A stretch of DNA of 49,658 nt, taken from assembly GCA_002839645.1 (NCBI GenBank), contig PGYL01000016.1:1-49658 (forward strand), read 5' to 3'. Position numbers and translations under genes: made by a program. Of this stretch, positions 8,799-16,397 are shown in pieces. The notes beneath the pieces are model-generated. The model saw nothing but the letters and a program-made list of their open reading frames with translations. It had not been told where the DNA came from and did no database searches. Positions within the stretch are counted from its first letter, which is position 1. Each line of letters opens with the position of its first letter. The DNA comes from Methanomicrobiales archaeon HGW-Methanomicrobiales-2. Its GTDB lineage: Archaea > Halobacteriota > Methanomicrobia > Methanomicrobiales > Methanoculleaceae.

Positions 8799-9365
8799 AT
8801 GTTAGCACAAATTTATCTGGGAAATGAGGATGCTATGGGACTGAAGGGTGGACCCACGCAGGACGAAATCATGGCTGTCTCGCTCGCGAAACTCGGCATC
8901 CGTCCGGGCGACCGGGTAGCCGACGTCGGGTGCGGGACCGGGAAGATCGCCATCGCTGCCTCGAAGGTGGCAAAACATGTCTATGCAATCGACAGGAGGC
9001 CGGAGGCGGTCGCGTATGCCCGGGTGGAGGCGGCTGCCGCCGGCGCCGGGAACGTCGAGTTCTTCGAGGGTGACGCAGTGGAGATCCTCCAGGGTATCGA
9101 CCGGCTCGACGCTGCCTTTGTTGGTGGATCCCGTCGCCTGCCGGAGGTCCTCGACCTCCTCGCCGGGAGGGTGCAGGGGAGGATCGTCGTGAACGCGGTG
9201 ATGCTCGGGACAGCCTCCGAGGCGATAGCGAGTATGCAGCGCCTCGGGATCTTTCTGGAGGCCGTCCACCTCCAGGTCTCCCGATCTGCCGGCATCGCCG
9301 GCGGGGTGATGTTTAAACCCATCAACCCCGTCTACGTCATCGTCGGGGGTGCCGGATGCTCGTAG
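8799..9365 (+). CDS. cbiT: Cobalt-precorrin-6B (C15) methyltransferase/decarboxylase CbiT
   Basis: CbiT methylates C15 of the corrin ring and decarboxylates the acetate side chain at C12. The family start GLKGGPTQDEI is present, followed by AdoMet motif I, VADVGCGTGKIAI (about 47-59), and the DRRPEAVAYAR acidic loop. It is the first gene of an eight-gene overlapping operon. The ATG at 8799 is used, but an in-frame ATG at 8835 (giving MGLKGGPT) is a serious alternative: TATA-like ctatttaatag at 8788-8798 would place transcription start near 8820, and a gagg sequence lies upstream of 8835. CbiE is encoded separately at the end of the operon, not fused as in CobL. Confidence 0.9.
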   Translation: MLAQIYLGNEDAMGLKGGPTQDEIMAVSLAKLGIRPGDRVADVGCGTGKIAIAASKVAKHVYAIDRRPEAVAYARVEAAAAGAGNVEFFEGDAVEILQGIDRLDAAFVGGSRRLPEVLDLLAGRVQGRIVVNAVMLGTASEAIASMQRLGIFLEAVHLQVSRSAGIAGGVMFKPINPVYVIVGGAGCS

Positions 9366-9973
9366 GGGTGGGGCTCGGGCCCGGCGACCCGGAACTTCTG
9401 ACGCTCCGGGCGGTCCATCTCCTTGGCGAAGCAGCGGCGGTCTTCGTCCCCGGAAACCTCGCCTACGATCTGGTGCGGCCTTACCGGCCCGATGCCGTCG
9501 TCCTGAACTTTCCCATGACGAGCGACGAGGCCTACATCCGTGAATGCCTCCAAGAGAACGCGGACCGGATTGCACCGCTCGCGCTGGACGGTCTCGCGGT
9601 CTTCGGGATCATCGGGGACCCGAACTTCTACTCGACCTTCTCCCGGCTCTGCGAGGTGATTGCCGGGCGCTACCCGGAGATCACGTTTGCGACCACACCC
9701 GGGATCAGTTCCATCACCGCGTTCGCCTCCGTGGCAAACGTCCCGGTGGCCGGTGGATTCTCCGTCTCCGACGGGAACGGGCCTGAATCGGGGATCTTCA
9801 TGAAGGTCCGGCGCCCGGCGGCGCTCGCGGCCGACTTGAGGGGGAAGGGTTACTCGGAGTTTGTCCTCGTGGAGCGGATGTTCCTCCCGGAGCAGCGGGT
9901 CTACCGGGGGGACGATCTCCCCGAGAAGAGCGACTACTTCTCGATCCTCTTTGCGAGGCGGTCGCATGCATAA
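9356..9973 (+). CDS. cbiL: Cobalt-factor II C20-methyltransferase CbiL
   Basis: CbiL transfers a methyl group to C20 of the cobalt-containing tetrapyrrole early in anaerobic B12 synthesis. The 205-residue protein has the tetrapyrrole methylase start VGVGLGPGDPELLTLRA, a VFGIIGDPNFYSTF loop and TTPGISSITAFAS, all specific features of CbiL/CobI. It begins ten bases before the end of cbiT and overlaps cbiF by eight bases, so translation is coupled on both sides. Confidence 0.92.
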   Translation: MLVGVGLGPGDPELLTLRAVHLLGEAAAVFVPGNLAYDLVRPYRPDAVVLNFPMTSDEAYIRECLQENADRIAPLALDGLAVFGIIGDPNFYSTFSRLCEVIAGRYPEITFATTPGISSITAFASVANVPVAGGFSVSDGNGPESGIFMKVRRPAALAADLRGKGYSEFVLVERMFLPEQRVYRGDDLPEKSDYFSILFARRSHA

Positions 9974-10682
9974 AGTCTACATCGTGGGTGCGGGGCCAGG
10001 GGCGCCCGACCTCATCACTGTCCGGGGAATGGATCTCCTCCGGCGGGCGGACGTCCTCATCTACGCGGGTTCGCTCGTGAACCCGGCGCTCGTGGAAGAG
10101 TCCGGCGCGGACGTGAGACTTGACAGCTGGGGAATGACGCTTACGGAGATCGTCGATGCCATCGAGGAGCATATCCGGGCGGGAAAACTTGTCGTCCGGC
10201 TCCACTCCGGCGATCCGGCGTTGTATGGGGCGATCGTCGAACAGATGGCGGAACTTTCCCGGCGCGGGATCGAGGCCGAGATCGTCCCCGGCGTCTCGTC
10301 GCTCTTTGCGGCCGCGGCGGCGCTCCAGACCCAGTTCACGCTCCGCGACGTCTCCGAGAGCCTGATCGTCACCCGCCCGGCGGGGGCGACGCTTGCCGAG
10401 GACCGGATCGCTGAGTTCTCCCGGCTCGGGCAGACGATGGTGGTCTTCCTCGGGACCGAGCGGATGGAGGAGATCCTCGCCCGGGTGGAGTGCCCGCCCG
10501 GGACTCCGGCGGCGGTCGTCTACCACGCTTCCTGGCCGGACCAGAAGGTCGTCTTAGGGACGGTGGCCGACATCGCCGCGAAGGCCCGGGCAGCCGGGAT
10601 TGAGCGGACGGCGCTGATCATCATCGGAAAGGTGGTCGAAGGAGCAACATCGGGGTTCGGGAGGTCGGTCCTCTACTCATGA
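9966..10682 (+). CDS. cbiF: Cobalt-precorrin-4 C11-methyltransferase CbiF
   Basis: CbiF methylates C11 of the corrin precursor. The 238-residue product shows the methylase start VYIVGAGPGAPDLITVRG, the CbiF/CobM-type YAGSLVNPALVE segment, RLHSGDPALYGA and EIVPGVSSLFAAAAAL. The ATG at 9966 is used because it directly precedes the first strand; longer upstream reading is a shadow of cbiL. It overlaps cbiL by eight bases and shares an ATGA overlap with cbiG. Confidence 0.93.
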   Translation: MHKVYIVGAGPGAPDLITVRGMDLLRRADVLIYAGSLVNPALVEESGADVRLDSWGMTLTEIVDAIEEHIRAGKLVVRLHSGDPALYGAIVEQMAELSRRGIEAEIVPGVSSLFAAAAALQTQFTLRDVSESLIVTRPAGATLAEDRIAEFSRLGQTMVVFLGTERMEEILARVECPPGTPAAVVYHASWPDQKVVLGTVADIAAKARAAGIERTALIIIGKVVEGATSGFGRSVLYS

Positions 10683-11551
10683 CCAGGACGGCCGTGATAG
10701 CGCTCGAACGGTTCCTCCCCGACGCCCGGAGGATCGCCGGGGTGCTCGACGCCGAAGTCGTCCCCTACGGCCCGGAGGCCTTTCGGGCGGCGTTTGCCGG
10801 TTACAGTCGGATCGTCGCCCTGATGTCGGCCGGGATTGCTGTCCGGGGGATCGCCCCGCTCCTGACGGATAAATGGCAGGATCCGGCGGTGGTGGTGGTC
10901 GGGCCGGACCTGCGTTACGCCATCCCGGTTGTTGGCGGGCACCACGGCGCAAATGACCTTGCCCGGGCTCTTGCCGTCCTCGGGATCGAACCGGTGATCA
11001 CGACCGCGACCGAGACCCGGGGGAGGGAGTCGGTCGAGGGGATAGCCGCCCGGACGGGCTGCGATATCGTGAACCGCGACTCCACCCGGGCGGTGAACGC
11101 TGCGGTGCTGGACGCCGACGTGCCTCTCTACGCCGTCACCGGACCCGGGATCGTCGTCGCGGGACCGGGGGTCTCCCTCCTCGTCCGGAACGGGGAGTAC
11201 GTCGTCGGCATCGGGTGCCGGAAGGGCGTCGGGGCGGCCGAGGTGATCGAGGCGATCGGGCGGGCTCTCCGGGAGGCCGGGGTAGCCCCTGAGAAGGTCC
11301 TCGTCTATGCCACGACCGCAAAGAAGCGCGGGGAGGCGGGGCTCATCGAGGGCGTTGTGAACCTCGGCGGCAACCTTGTCTTCTTAGACGACGAAACAAT
11401 CAACGCACAGGAGGCCCCTACACCCTCGCGGGCCTCCCTGATCGGGCTTGTCGGGGTCGCGGAACCCTCGGCCCTCGCGGCCTCGAAGCGGAAAGAACTG
11501 GTTCTTGCCAGGCAGACGTATGGGAGTGTTACCGTTGCAATCGCACGATAG
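10679..11551 (+). CDS. cbiG: Cobalt-precorrin-5A hydrolase CbiG
   Basis: CbiG opens the delta-lactone of cobalt-precorrin-5A and releases the two-carbon fragment as acetaldehyde. The 290-residue protein has the N-terminal CbiG domain with ALMSAGIAVRGIAPLL and DPAVVVVG, the PVVGGHHGANDLAR motif, and the C-terminal domain with GIGCRKGV. Start overlaps cbiF as ATGA, and the last 32 bases overlap cbiH, which is unusually deep. Confidence 0.92.
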   Translation: MTRTAVIALERFLPDARRIAGVLDAEVVPYGPEAFRAAFAGYSRIVALMSAGIAVRGIAPLLTDKWQDPAVVVVGPDLRYAIPVVGGHHGANDLARALAVLGIEPVITTATETRGRESVEGIAARTGCDIVNRDSTRAVNAAVLDADVPLYAVTGPGIVVAGPGVSLLVRNGEYVVGIGCRKGVGAAEVIEAIGRALREAGVAPEKVLVYATTAKKRGEAGLIEGVVNLGGNLVFLDDETINAQEAPTPSRASLIGLVGVAEPSALAASKRKELVLARQTYGSVTVAIAR

Positions 11552-12314
11552 TGGAGGAAGACTGTATATCGTCGGCACCGGCCCCGGCGACCTGCTGCAG
11601 ATGACGCCCCGGGCACTAAAAGCCCTTGGCGAGGCCGACTGTGTCATCGGCAACGGGTTTTATCTCGACCTGGTGATGCCGATGCTGACGGGAAAGGAGG
11701 TTATCCGGAGCAGCATGGGCCGGGAGGTCGACCGGGCGGTAAAAGCCCTCGCCCTCGCAGAGGAACAGGTCGTCGCGATGGTGAGCGGCGGCGACGCCGG
11801 GGTCTACGGGATGGCAAGCATCGTGCTCGAGGTTGCCGAACGGTCGGCGACGAGGGTCCCCGTCGAGGTCATCCCCGGCATCACGGCCGCAGTCTCGGCG
11901 GCGGCGCTCCTCGGATCGCCGCTCTCGGGCGACTATGTCACGATGAGCCTCTCGGACCTCCTGACGCCCTGGGAGGAGATCGAGCGGAGGCTCGACCTTG
12001 CATTCCGGATGCGGGTGCCGGTCGTCCTCTACAACCCCCGGTCCCGGGGAAGACCGCACAACCTGAATACGGCGGTCGGGATCGCCCGTCGCCACCTTCC
12101 GGACGAAACGCCGGTCGGGGTGGTCAGGAACGCCTACCGGGAGGGGGAGGAGCGGCTGGTAACGACGCTCGGTGAGTTTGAAGACCACTTCGCCTTTGTG
12201 GACATGCACTCGATCGTTTTTGTCGGCGGAGAAGAGACGAGGATCTGGAGGGATAAGACTGATGCGAGAGGAATCATCACGCCCCGGGGATATCACCGGA
12301 AATACGTATACTGA
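11520..12314 (+). CDS. cbiH: Cobalt-precorrin-3B (factor III) C17-methyltransferase CbiH
   Basis: CbiH methylates C17 and drives ring contraction. The 264-residue protein carries LYIVGTGPGDLLQMTPRA, GNGFYLDLV, the MVSGGDAGVYGMA loop and VEVIPGITAAVSAAALLG, all typical of CbiH/CobJ. There is no extra C-terminal iron-sulfur extension, unlike some bacterial CbiH60 forms. The ATG at 11520 is selected by family length and position of the first strand; it lies within the last 32 bases of cbiG. Confidence 0.92.
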   Translation: MGVLPLQSHDSGGRLYIVGTGPGDLLQMTPRALKALGEADCVIGNGFYLDLVMPMLTGKEVIRSSMGREVDRAVKALALAEEQVVAMVSGGDAGVYGMASIVLEVAERSATRVPVEVIPGITAAVSAAALLGSPLSGDYVTMSLSDLLTPWEEIERRLDLAFRMRVPVVLYNPRSRGRPHNLNTAVGIARRHLPDETPVGVVRNAYREGEERLVTTLGEFEDHFAFVDMHSIVFVGGEETRIWRDKTDARGIITPRGYHRKYVY

Positions 12315-12942
12315 CCTCGCGGCGGTCACGCCGGAGGCCTACGCGATAGCGAGCACGAGCCGGAACCTGGCCCGGGAGCAGGTGGGGAACGCCACCCCCG
12401 AGGACCGGGTCCGGCAACGGTGCTCGATAGCGGTCGGTGACTTTGCGATGGCCGACCTGATGCGTTTTGCCGGCGACCCGGTCGAGGCCGGGCTCTCTGC
12501 GCTCGGGCGGCAGGCGCCGATCATCGTCGATATCAGGATGGTGCAGGCGGGCATCCTGAAACGCGGGCATGCAAGCGAGGTCCTCTGCGCCCTCGATTTC
12601 GGCGATGATATCGCCCGCGAGCGCGGGATCACCCGGACGTCCGCGGGGTTCCTTGCCCTGCGGGACCAGATAGAGGGATCGATCGTGGTCATCGGGAACG
12701 CCCCGTCGGCGCTCCTCGTCGTCTGCGATATGATCCGGGCCTCCGTTCGACCGGCGCTGGTCATCGGGACCCCGGTGGGGTTCGTGAACGCGGCGGAGTC
12801 GAAGGAGGCGCTCCGTGCCCTCGACATGCCGTCGGTATCCAACGCCGGCACCCGGGGCGGAACACCGGTTGCGGTGGCGGCGATGAATGAGATCATCACG
12901 ATCCTCGCCGAGCGTGCAGGCCATGCGGGACCCGGTTACTGA
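12262..12942 (+). CDS. cbiC: Cobalt-precorrin-8 methylmutase CbiC
   Basis: CbiC moves the methyl group from C11 to C12 and yields cobyrinate. The 226-residue protein has EDRVRQRCSIAVGDF, a VDIRMVQAGI segment and VIGTPVGFVNAAESKEAL followed by GTRGGTPVAVAAMNEI, so the family is certain. Oddly, the histidine that CobH/CbiC enzymes carry before the GDF/ADF segment appears as isoleucine here (SIAVGDF). The ATG at 12262 follows a good ggaggg ribosome-binding site and overlaps cbiH by 53 bases, the deepest overlap in the operon. Confidence 0.92.
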   Translation: MREESSRPGDITGNTYTDLAAVTPEAYAIASTSRNLAREQVGNATPEDRVRQRCSIAVGDFAMADLMRFAGDPVEAGLSALGRQAPIIVDIRMVQAGILKRGHASEVLCALDFGDDIARERGITRTSAGFLALRDQIEGSIVVIGNAPSALLVVCDMIRASVRPALVIGTPVGFVNAAESKEALRALDMPSVSNAGTRGGTPVAVAAMNEIITILAERAGHAGPGY

Positions 12943-13936
12943 CTTTGAGTATCCCGACGCGTGGGTGGCAGCCTGCCGCTCCCCCGACGTCCTTCCCGAT
13001 GTCCGGCAGGGCCTCGCAGTCCTGACGGCGTCGGGATCGGTGCTTCGCCGGGGGTTCACGACCGGGACGACAGCGGCCGCGGCCTGCAAGGCGGCGGTCC
13101 TATCGCTCGCCTTCGATACCATCGAGGGGGTGGGAGTCACCCTCCCCTGCGGTATTGCGGTCAGGATCCCGGTAGACGCCTACCGGGGACGGGCGTCGTG
13201 CTGGAAGGACGCCGGGGACTACCCCTCCGACGTGACCGCGGGGCTCGAATTCGTCGCGACCGCGGTCCCTTCCCTCTCAGGTGGGGTCCAGTTCGTCCCC
13301 GGGGAGGGTATCGGGAGTTTCGGCCGCAACACCCGTCGCCACCTGCAGGGGACGCCGGCGATCAGCGCCCCGGCACTCGACTGCATCCGGCGCTCGATCA
13401 ACGAGGCGGTGGACGAGGCGGACCTCCACGGGACAACGGTCATCCTCACGATTCCCCGGGGGGCTGAGGTGGCCCAGAAGACGCTGAACCCGAAGATCGG
13501 GGTCCTCGGCGGGCTCTCAATCCTCGGGACGACCGGGTTCGTGGAGCCCTGGGACGATCACATGGTGGAGGGGGTGCTCGACCGTATCGCCCGGGCTTCC
13601 GGAGGGATCGTGCTGACGACCGGGCGGCTCGGCCTGCGCTACTCGCGTCTCCTCTTCCCGGAGCACGAGGCGATCCTCGTCGGGAGCAAACTCACGGAGG
13701 CGCTCCGGGTGACCGACGGCGACGCGGTGATCTGCGGGCTCCCCGGCCTGCTCCTGAAGCTCATGAACCCGAACGTCCTCGAGGGGACCGGGTGTGCGAC
13801 AGTGGAGGAACTCTCGGCGACCCCGCTGTGGGAGGCAGTGGCCCGCCGGGAGCTTCGCACGTTTCAGGTCCGTTACCCCCGCGTCCGGGTCGTGATCGTC
13901 GACCGCGACGGCCGGGTCATCGGGGAGTCGCCGTGA
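12923..13936 (+). CDS. cbiD: Cobalt-precorrin-5B C1-methyltransferase CbiD
   Basis: CbiD methylates C1 in the anaerobic pathway. The 337-residue product has the diagnostic N-terminal RRGFTTGTTAAAACKAA, the PGEGIGSFGRNTR-like region, IPRGAEVAQKTLNPKIGVLGG and the GTTGFVEPW motif. The ATG at 12923 lies in the last 20 bases of cbiC. Its stop overlaps the GTG start of cbiE as GTGA. Confidence 0.93.
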   Translation: MRDPVTDFEYPDAWVAACRSPDVLPDVRQGLAVLTASGSVLRRGFTTGTTAAAACKAAVLSLAFDTIEGVGVTLPCGIAVRIPVDAYRGRASCWKDAGDYPSDVTAGLEFVATAVPSLSGGVQFVPGEGIGSFGRNTRRHLQGTPAISAPALDCIRRSINEAVDEADLHGTTVILTIPRGAEVAQKTLNPKIGVLGGLSILGTTGFVEPWDDHMVEGVLDRIARASGGIVLTTGRLGLRYSRLLFPEHEAILVGSKLTEALRVTDGDAVICGLPGLLLKLMNPNVLEGTGCATVEELSATPLWEAVARRELRTFQVRYPRVRVVIVDRDGRVIGESP

Positions 13937-14505
13937 AGGTCGTCGGTGTGGGCTGCGGCCCCGGTATGCTGACCGCGGAGGCGGCGAGCGCTATCCGGGA
14001 GGCGTCGATCATTTACGGCTCGACCCGGGCGATTGCGCTTGCGCACGATGCCATCCCACCGGGGTGCGAGGTGCATGAGATCGCGGATTACCGGAGCCTC
14101 CGCTCCCTCCCGTCTCACGCGGTCGTCCTCTCGACGGGGGACCCGATGCTTGCGGGGCTCGGCTACCTTCCGGGCGAGGTGGTCCCGGGGATATCCTCTC
14201 TCCAGGTCGCCTTCGCCCGCCTGAAGGTCCCGCTGACGAAGGTGGCGGTCGTCTCGGCCCACGGGAAGGACCATGCCCGGGCGGTCGCGGAGACCCGGGA
14301 GCAGGTCCTCGCGGGCCGGGTCGTCTTCCTCATCGCCGATCCGGCCTTCTCGGTCGGGGTGCTTGCGGCCGCCCTCCCGCCGGAGACCCGGCTTGCCGTC
14401 TGCGAGGACCTCGGCTACCCGGAAGAGCGGATCGCCTTCGGGACGGGGGCCCTGCCTCCGGCGGCCCGGGGCGACCTCTTTGTGGTGGTGGCAGGGGAGT
14501 TTTAG
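13933..14505 (+). CDS. cbiE: Cobalt-precorrin-7 C5-methyltransferase CbiE
   Basis: CbiE methylates C5 late in corrin assembly. The 190-residue protein starts VKVVGVGCGPGMLTAEA and contains YGSTRAIALA, VLSTGDPMLAGLGY, the VVPGISSLQVAFARL motif and a VFLIADPAFSVG segment, as expected for CbiE. The GTG start at 13933 overlaps the cbiD stop (GTGA) and gives the normal family length. It is the last gene of the operon; a truncated transposase begins three bases after its stop on the other strand. Confidence 0.92.
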   Translation: MKVVGVGCGPGMLTAEAASAIREASIIYGSTRAIALAHDAIPPGCEVHEIADYRSLRSLPSHAVVLSTGDPMLAGLGYLPGEVVPGISSLQVAFARLKVPLTKVAVVSAHGKDHARAVAETREQVLAGRVVFLIADPAFSVGVLAAALPPETRLAVCEDLGYPEERIAFGTGALPPAARGDLFVVVAGEF

Positions 14506-14508
14506 CGC

Positions 14509-14832
14509 CTACTGTACGGGAGCCTGAAGGTTCCCTGAGGCACACCGGCCTGCCTCCCCTTTCTTGAACTCGTAGCCGGCTCTGAGCAGATCGAGGAAGA
14601 TCGCCTGGTATGCCCCTCGCTCGCAGAGTTCGAGATGGTAGCGGTGCACCGTTGATTTTGTCCCGTACTTTGCCGGCACATCGCTCCAGGTGCATCCGGT
14701 GGAGAGGACGTACAGGACCCCGTTGAAGAGGTCCCGGGGGTCACGGCGTGGCCTCCCTATGTGCGGTTTCCGGGGTGGGAGGTGCTTTTGAACGATCTCC
14801 CAGAGGCCATCGTCGATCTCCCGGAATGCCAT
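14509..14832 (-). pseudogene. Truncated IS5-type transposase (N-terminal DUF4096 part)
   Basis: The product starts MAFREIDDGLWEIVQKHLPP and contains PRDLFNGVLYVLSTGCTW and CERGAYQAIFLDLLRAGYEFKK, the N-terminal domain of IS5/IS1031-type transposases (DUF4096). After about residue 92 the match ends and an unrelated short tail follows; the DDE catalytic half is absent. It is therefore an IS remnant. Its promoter still looks present: CTATAAAT on the minus strand near 14858-14865, about 27 bases upstream of the ATG. The truncation lies directly against the end of the cbi operon. Confidence 0.75.
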
Positions 14833-14887
14833 GTGTCCCGCATGTCTCCCGGGAGGATTTATAGTTTCACATGAAAATACGATGGAT

Positions 14888-16123
14888 TCATCCCCCTCCA
14901 TGCGGATCCGATTGTTTCAGGAAGATGTTCGCCTCAGCAAGTATCCGAAACATCTCATTTAACGTCAGGAACTTCGGTTGTTTCGCTTTCGGGATACGGA
15001 TCTCCTGTTTTCTGTTCCCCTCGGTCTCTTCATACTCCTCGTCGTTCACTACCAGATGCCAGAGGATCGTGACGATTTTGCGTGCCACCGCGACGATCGC
15101 CTTGCTAAACCCGATCACTCCCACTTTCCGGGTGAAGAACGCATGAAACCGTGATGATCGGGTTCGGACTGCTGCCTGAGCGATCTCGACCAGGATCCAT
15201 CGGGCGGTTCGGGAACCTCGCTTGGTGATTGCCCCCATTCTGAGATGATCGGCGGATTGGTTCACCGTCGGCACGAGCCCGACCCAGCTGGCAAGTTTAT
15301 CTCCGGATGAGAAGTTCGTGAAGTTCCCGATCTCAGCGATCAGGGTAACCGCAGCGATGTACCCAATTCCGGGTACCGACGTTAGGATCCGGAGGAGTCG
15401 CGTCTGCCTGGCAACACATTGGTGTACCCGCTGCATGAGAGTCTCGATCTGGTTGTCCAGCTCCTTGATGAGGTTAAGGCAGCATTGCATCCGGATGATT
15501 GCCAGTTCAGGAAGGGTTGTCTCCAGGATGCTCTGGATCTCCTCACTGCGCTTTCGGGTGCGGACAGGGAGCGTTGCAAGGATCTCCGCGATGGATTTCC
15601 CATCCGTGACACCGGTCAGGATGAGCATCCCGCTCTTGCCGAAGATATCAGAAAAGACTGTTGAAAGCCGGAACAGGCAAGAGTCGAGGATGTGGTGTAC
15701 CTGGTTCTTGAGATCCGTCCGCTTCTCAACCAGGAACTTTCGCAACCGGATCAACGAGCGCAAGTCACGGGTTTCCGGGTCGGGAATCCGGGAAGCAGGA
15801 ATGAGGTCGTGCAGTGCCAGTTTGGCGATCCAGATTGCATCGATGATGTCCGTCTTTTTATGGGATATTGCTTTGATATCCCGGGCGTTGCCGACGATCA
15901 CCGGAATCTTTCCCACAAACAGGTCATACACCTGTATCCAGTAGTCACTGGTGGATTCACAGGCCACAACCTCGCAATCGTGGAAGAGAACCCAGTCCCT
16001 CAGGGCGAAGAGATCCGTCTGTGTGCGGCTGAACCGGTGTTCGACCGTGGTTCCACCCTGATCAATGATAGCAGCAAGGATGAACTTTTTGTGGAGGTCT
16101 AATCCACAGGCTTTTTCTTTCAT
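14888..16123 (-). CDS. IS110-family transposase (DEDD recombinase)
   Basis: A 411-residue transposase. The N-terminal RuvC-like domain begins KACGLDLHKKFILAA, with the first catalytic aspartate, and continues with DCEVVACESTSDYW and the KKTDIIDAIWIAKLA segment. The C-terminal IS116/IS110/IS902 domain has LTSVPGIGYIAAVTLIAEIG, SGDKLASWVGLVP and KRGSRTARWILVEIA. Length and motifs are those of an intact gene. The ATG at 16123 is used because the family start lies there; upstream in-frame sequence is the non-coding end of the element. Codon use is less GC-rich than that of neighbouring genes, in line with recent arrival. Confidence 0.9.
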   Translation of the reverse strand: MKEKACGLDLHKKFILAAIIDQGGTTVEHRFSRTQTDLFALRDWVLFHDCEVVACESTSDYWIQVYDLFVGKIPVIVGNARDIKAISHKKTDIIDAIWIAKLALHDLIPASRIPDPETRDLRSLIRLRKFLVEKRTDLKNQVHHILDSCLFRLSTVFSDIFGKSGMLILTGVTDGKSIAEILATLPVRTRKRSEEIQSILETTLPELAIIRMQCCLNLIKELDNQIETLMQRVHQCVARQTRLLRILTSVPGIGYIAAVTLIAEIGNFTNFSSGDKLASWVGLVPTVNQSADHLRMGAITKRGSRTARWILVEIAQAAVRTRSSRFHAFFTRKVGVIGFSKAIVAVARKIVTILWHLVVNDEEYEETEGNRKQEIRIPKAKQPKFLTLNEMFRILAEANIFLKQSDPHGGG

Positions 16124-16314
16124 ACGTCTACACACTTCCGGTGTGGACAGAGGATTCGCCTCGAAGGTCAATTTCACATCCGTGTTCTCCGACACAGTAT
16201 GGCCTTCAATGGCGAACAGCGCTAGTTTTAGGAACAGGATCGAAGCCCTAAAATTATCCCAGCCTCCTCTGCCCACATCCCGTGATCGGGCTTCGACAAG
16301 AAGAGTATTTTCAT
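16124..16314 (-). ncRNA. Candidate bridge RNA region of the IS110 element
   Basis: IS110-group elements encode a structured bridge RNA in the non-coding end upstream of the transposase. Here this region holds a nine-base perfect inverted repeat (16240-16248 with 16288-16296, arms tcgaagccc/gggcttcga) enclosing a 39-base loop, and a second hairpin just before the transposase start (16126-16148, arms gtc..cacac/gtgtg..gac). No protein-like reading is seen. The RNA itself and its guide loops are inferred from position and folding only. Confidence 0.35.
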
Positions 16315-16397
16315 CAGTTGTGCCTGTGGCCGACACGGCCTCATAGGCGTTTTAGGACGGGCCAGATCCGGTTGCCAGAGATTTCTACGGCCGGAGA

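Larger units (their letters stand above)
14871..16314 (-). mobile_element. IS110-family insertion sequence (boundaries inferred)
   Basis: The element consists of a complete DEDD-type transposase and about 190 bases of upstream non-coding sequence. The proposed ends are a ten-base inverted match, atgaaaatac at 14871-14880 and its complement at 16305-16314. IS110 elements often lack clear terminal repeats, so these limits are only a guess. The element sits between the truncated IS5-type transposase and the Dam-like methylase and may have inserted into the upstream part of the former. Confidence 0.5.
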
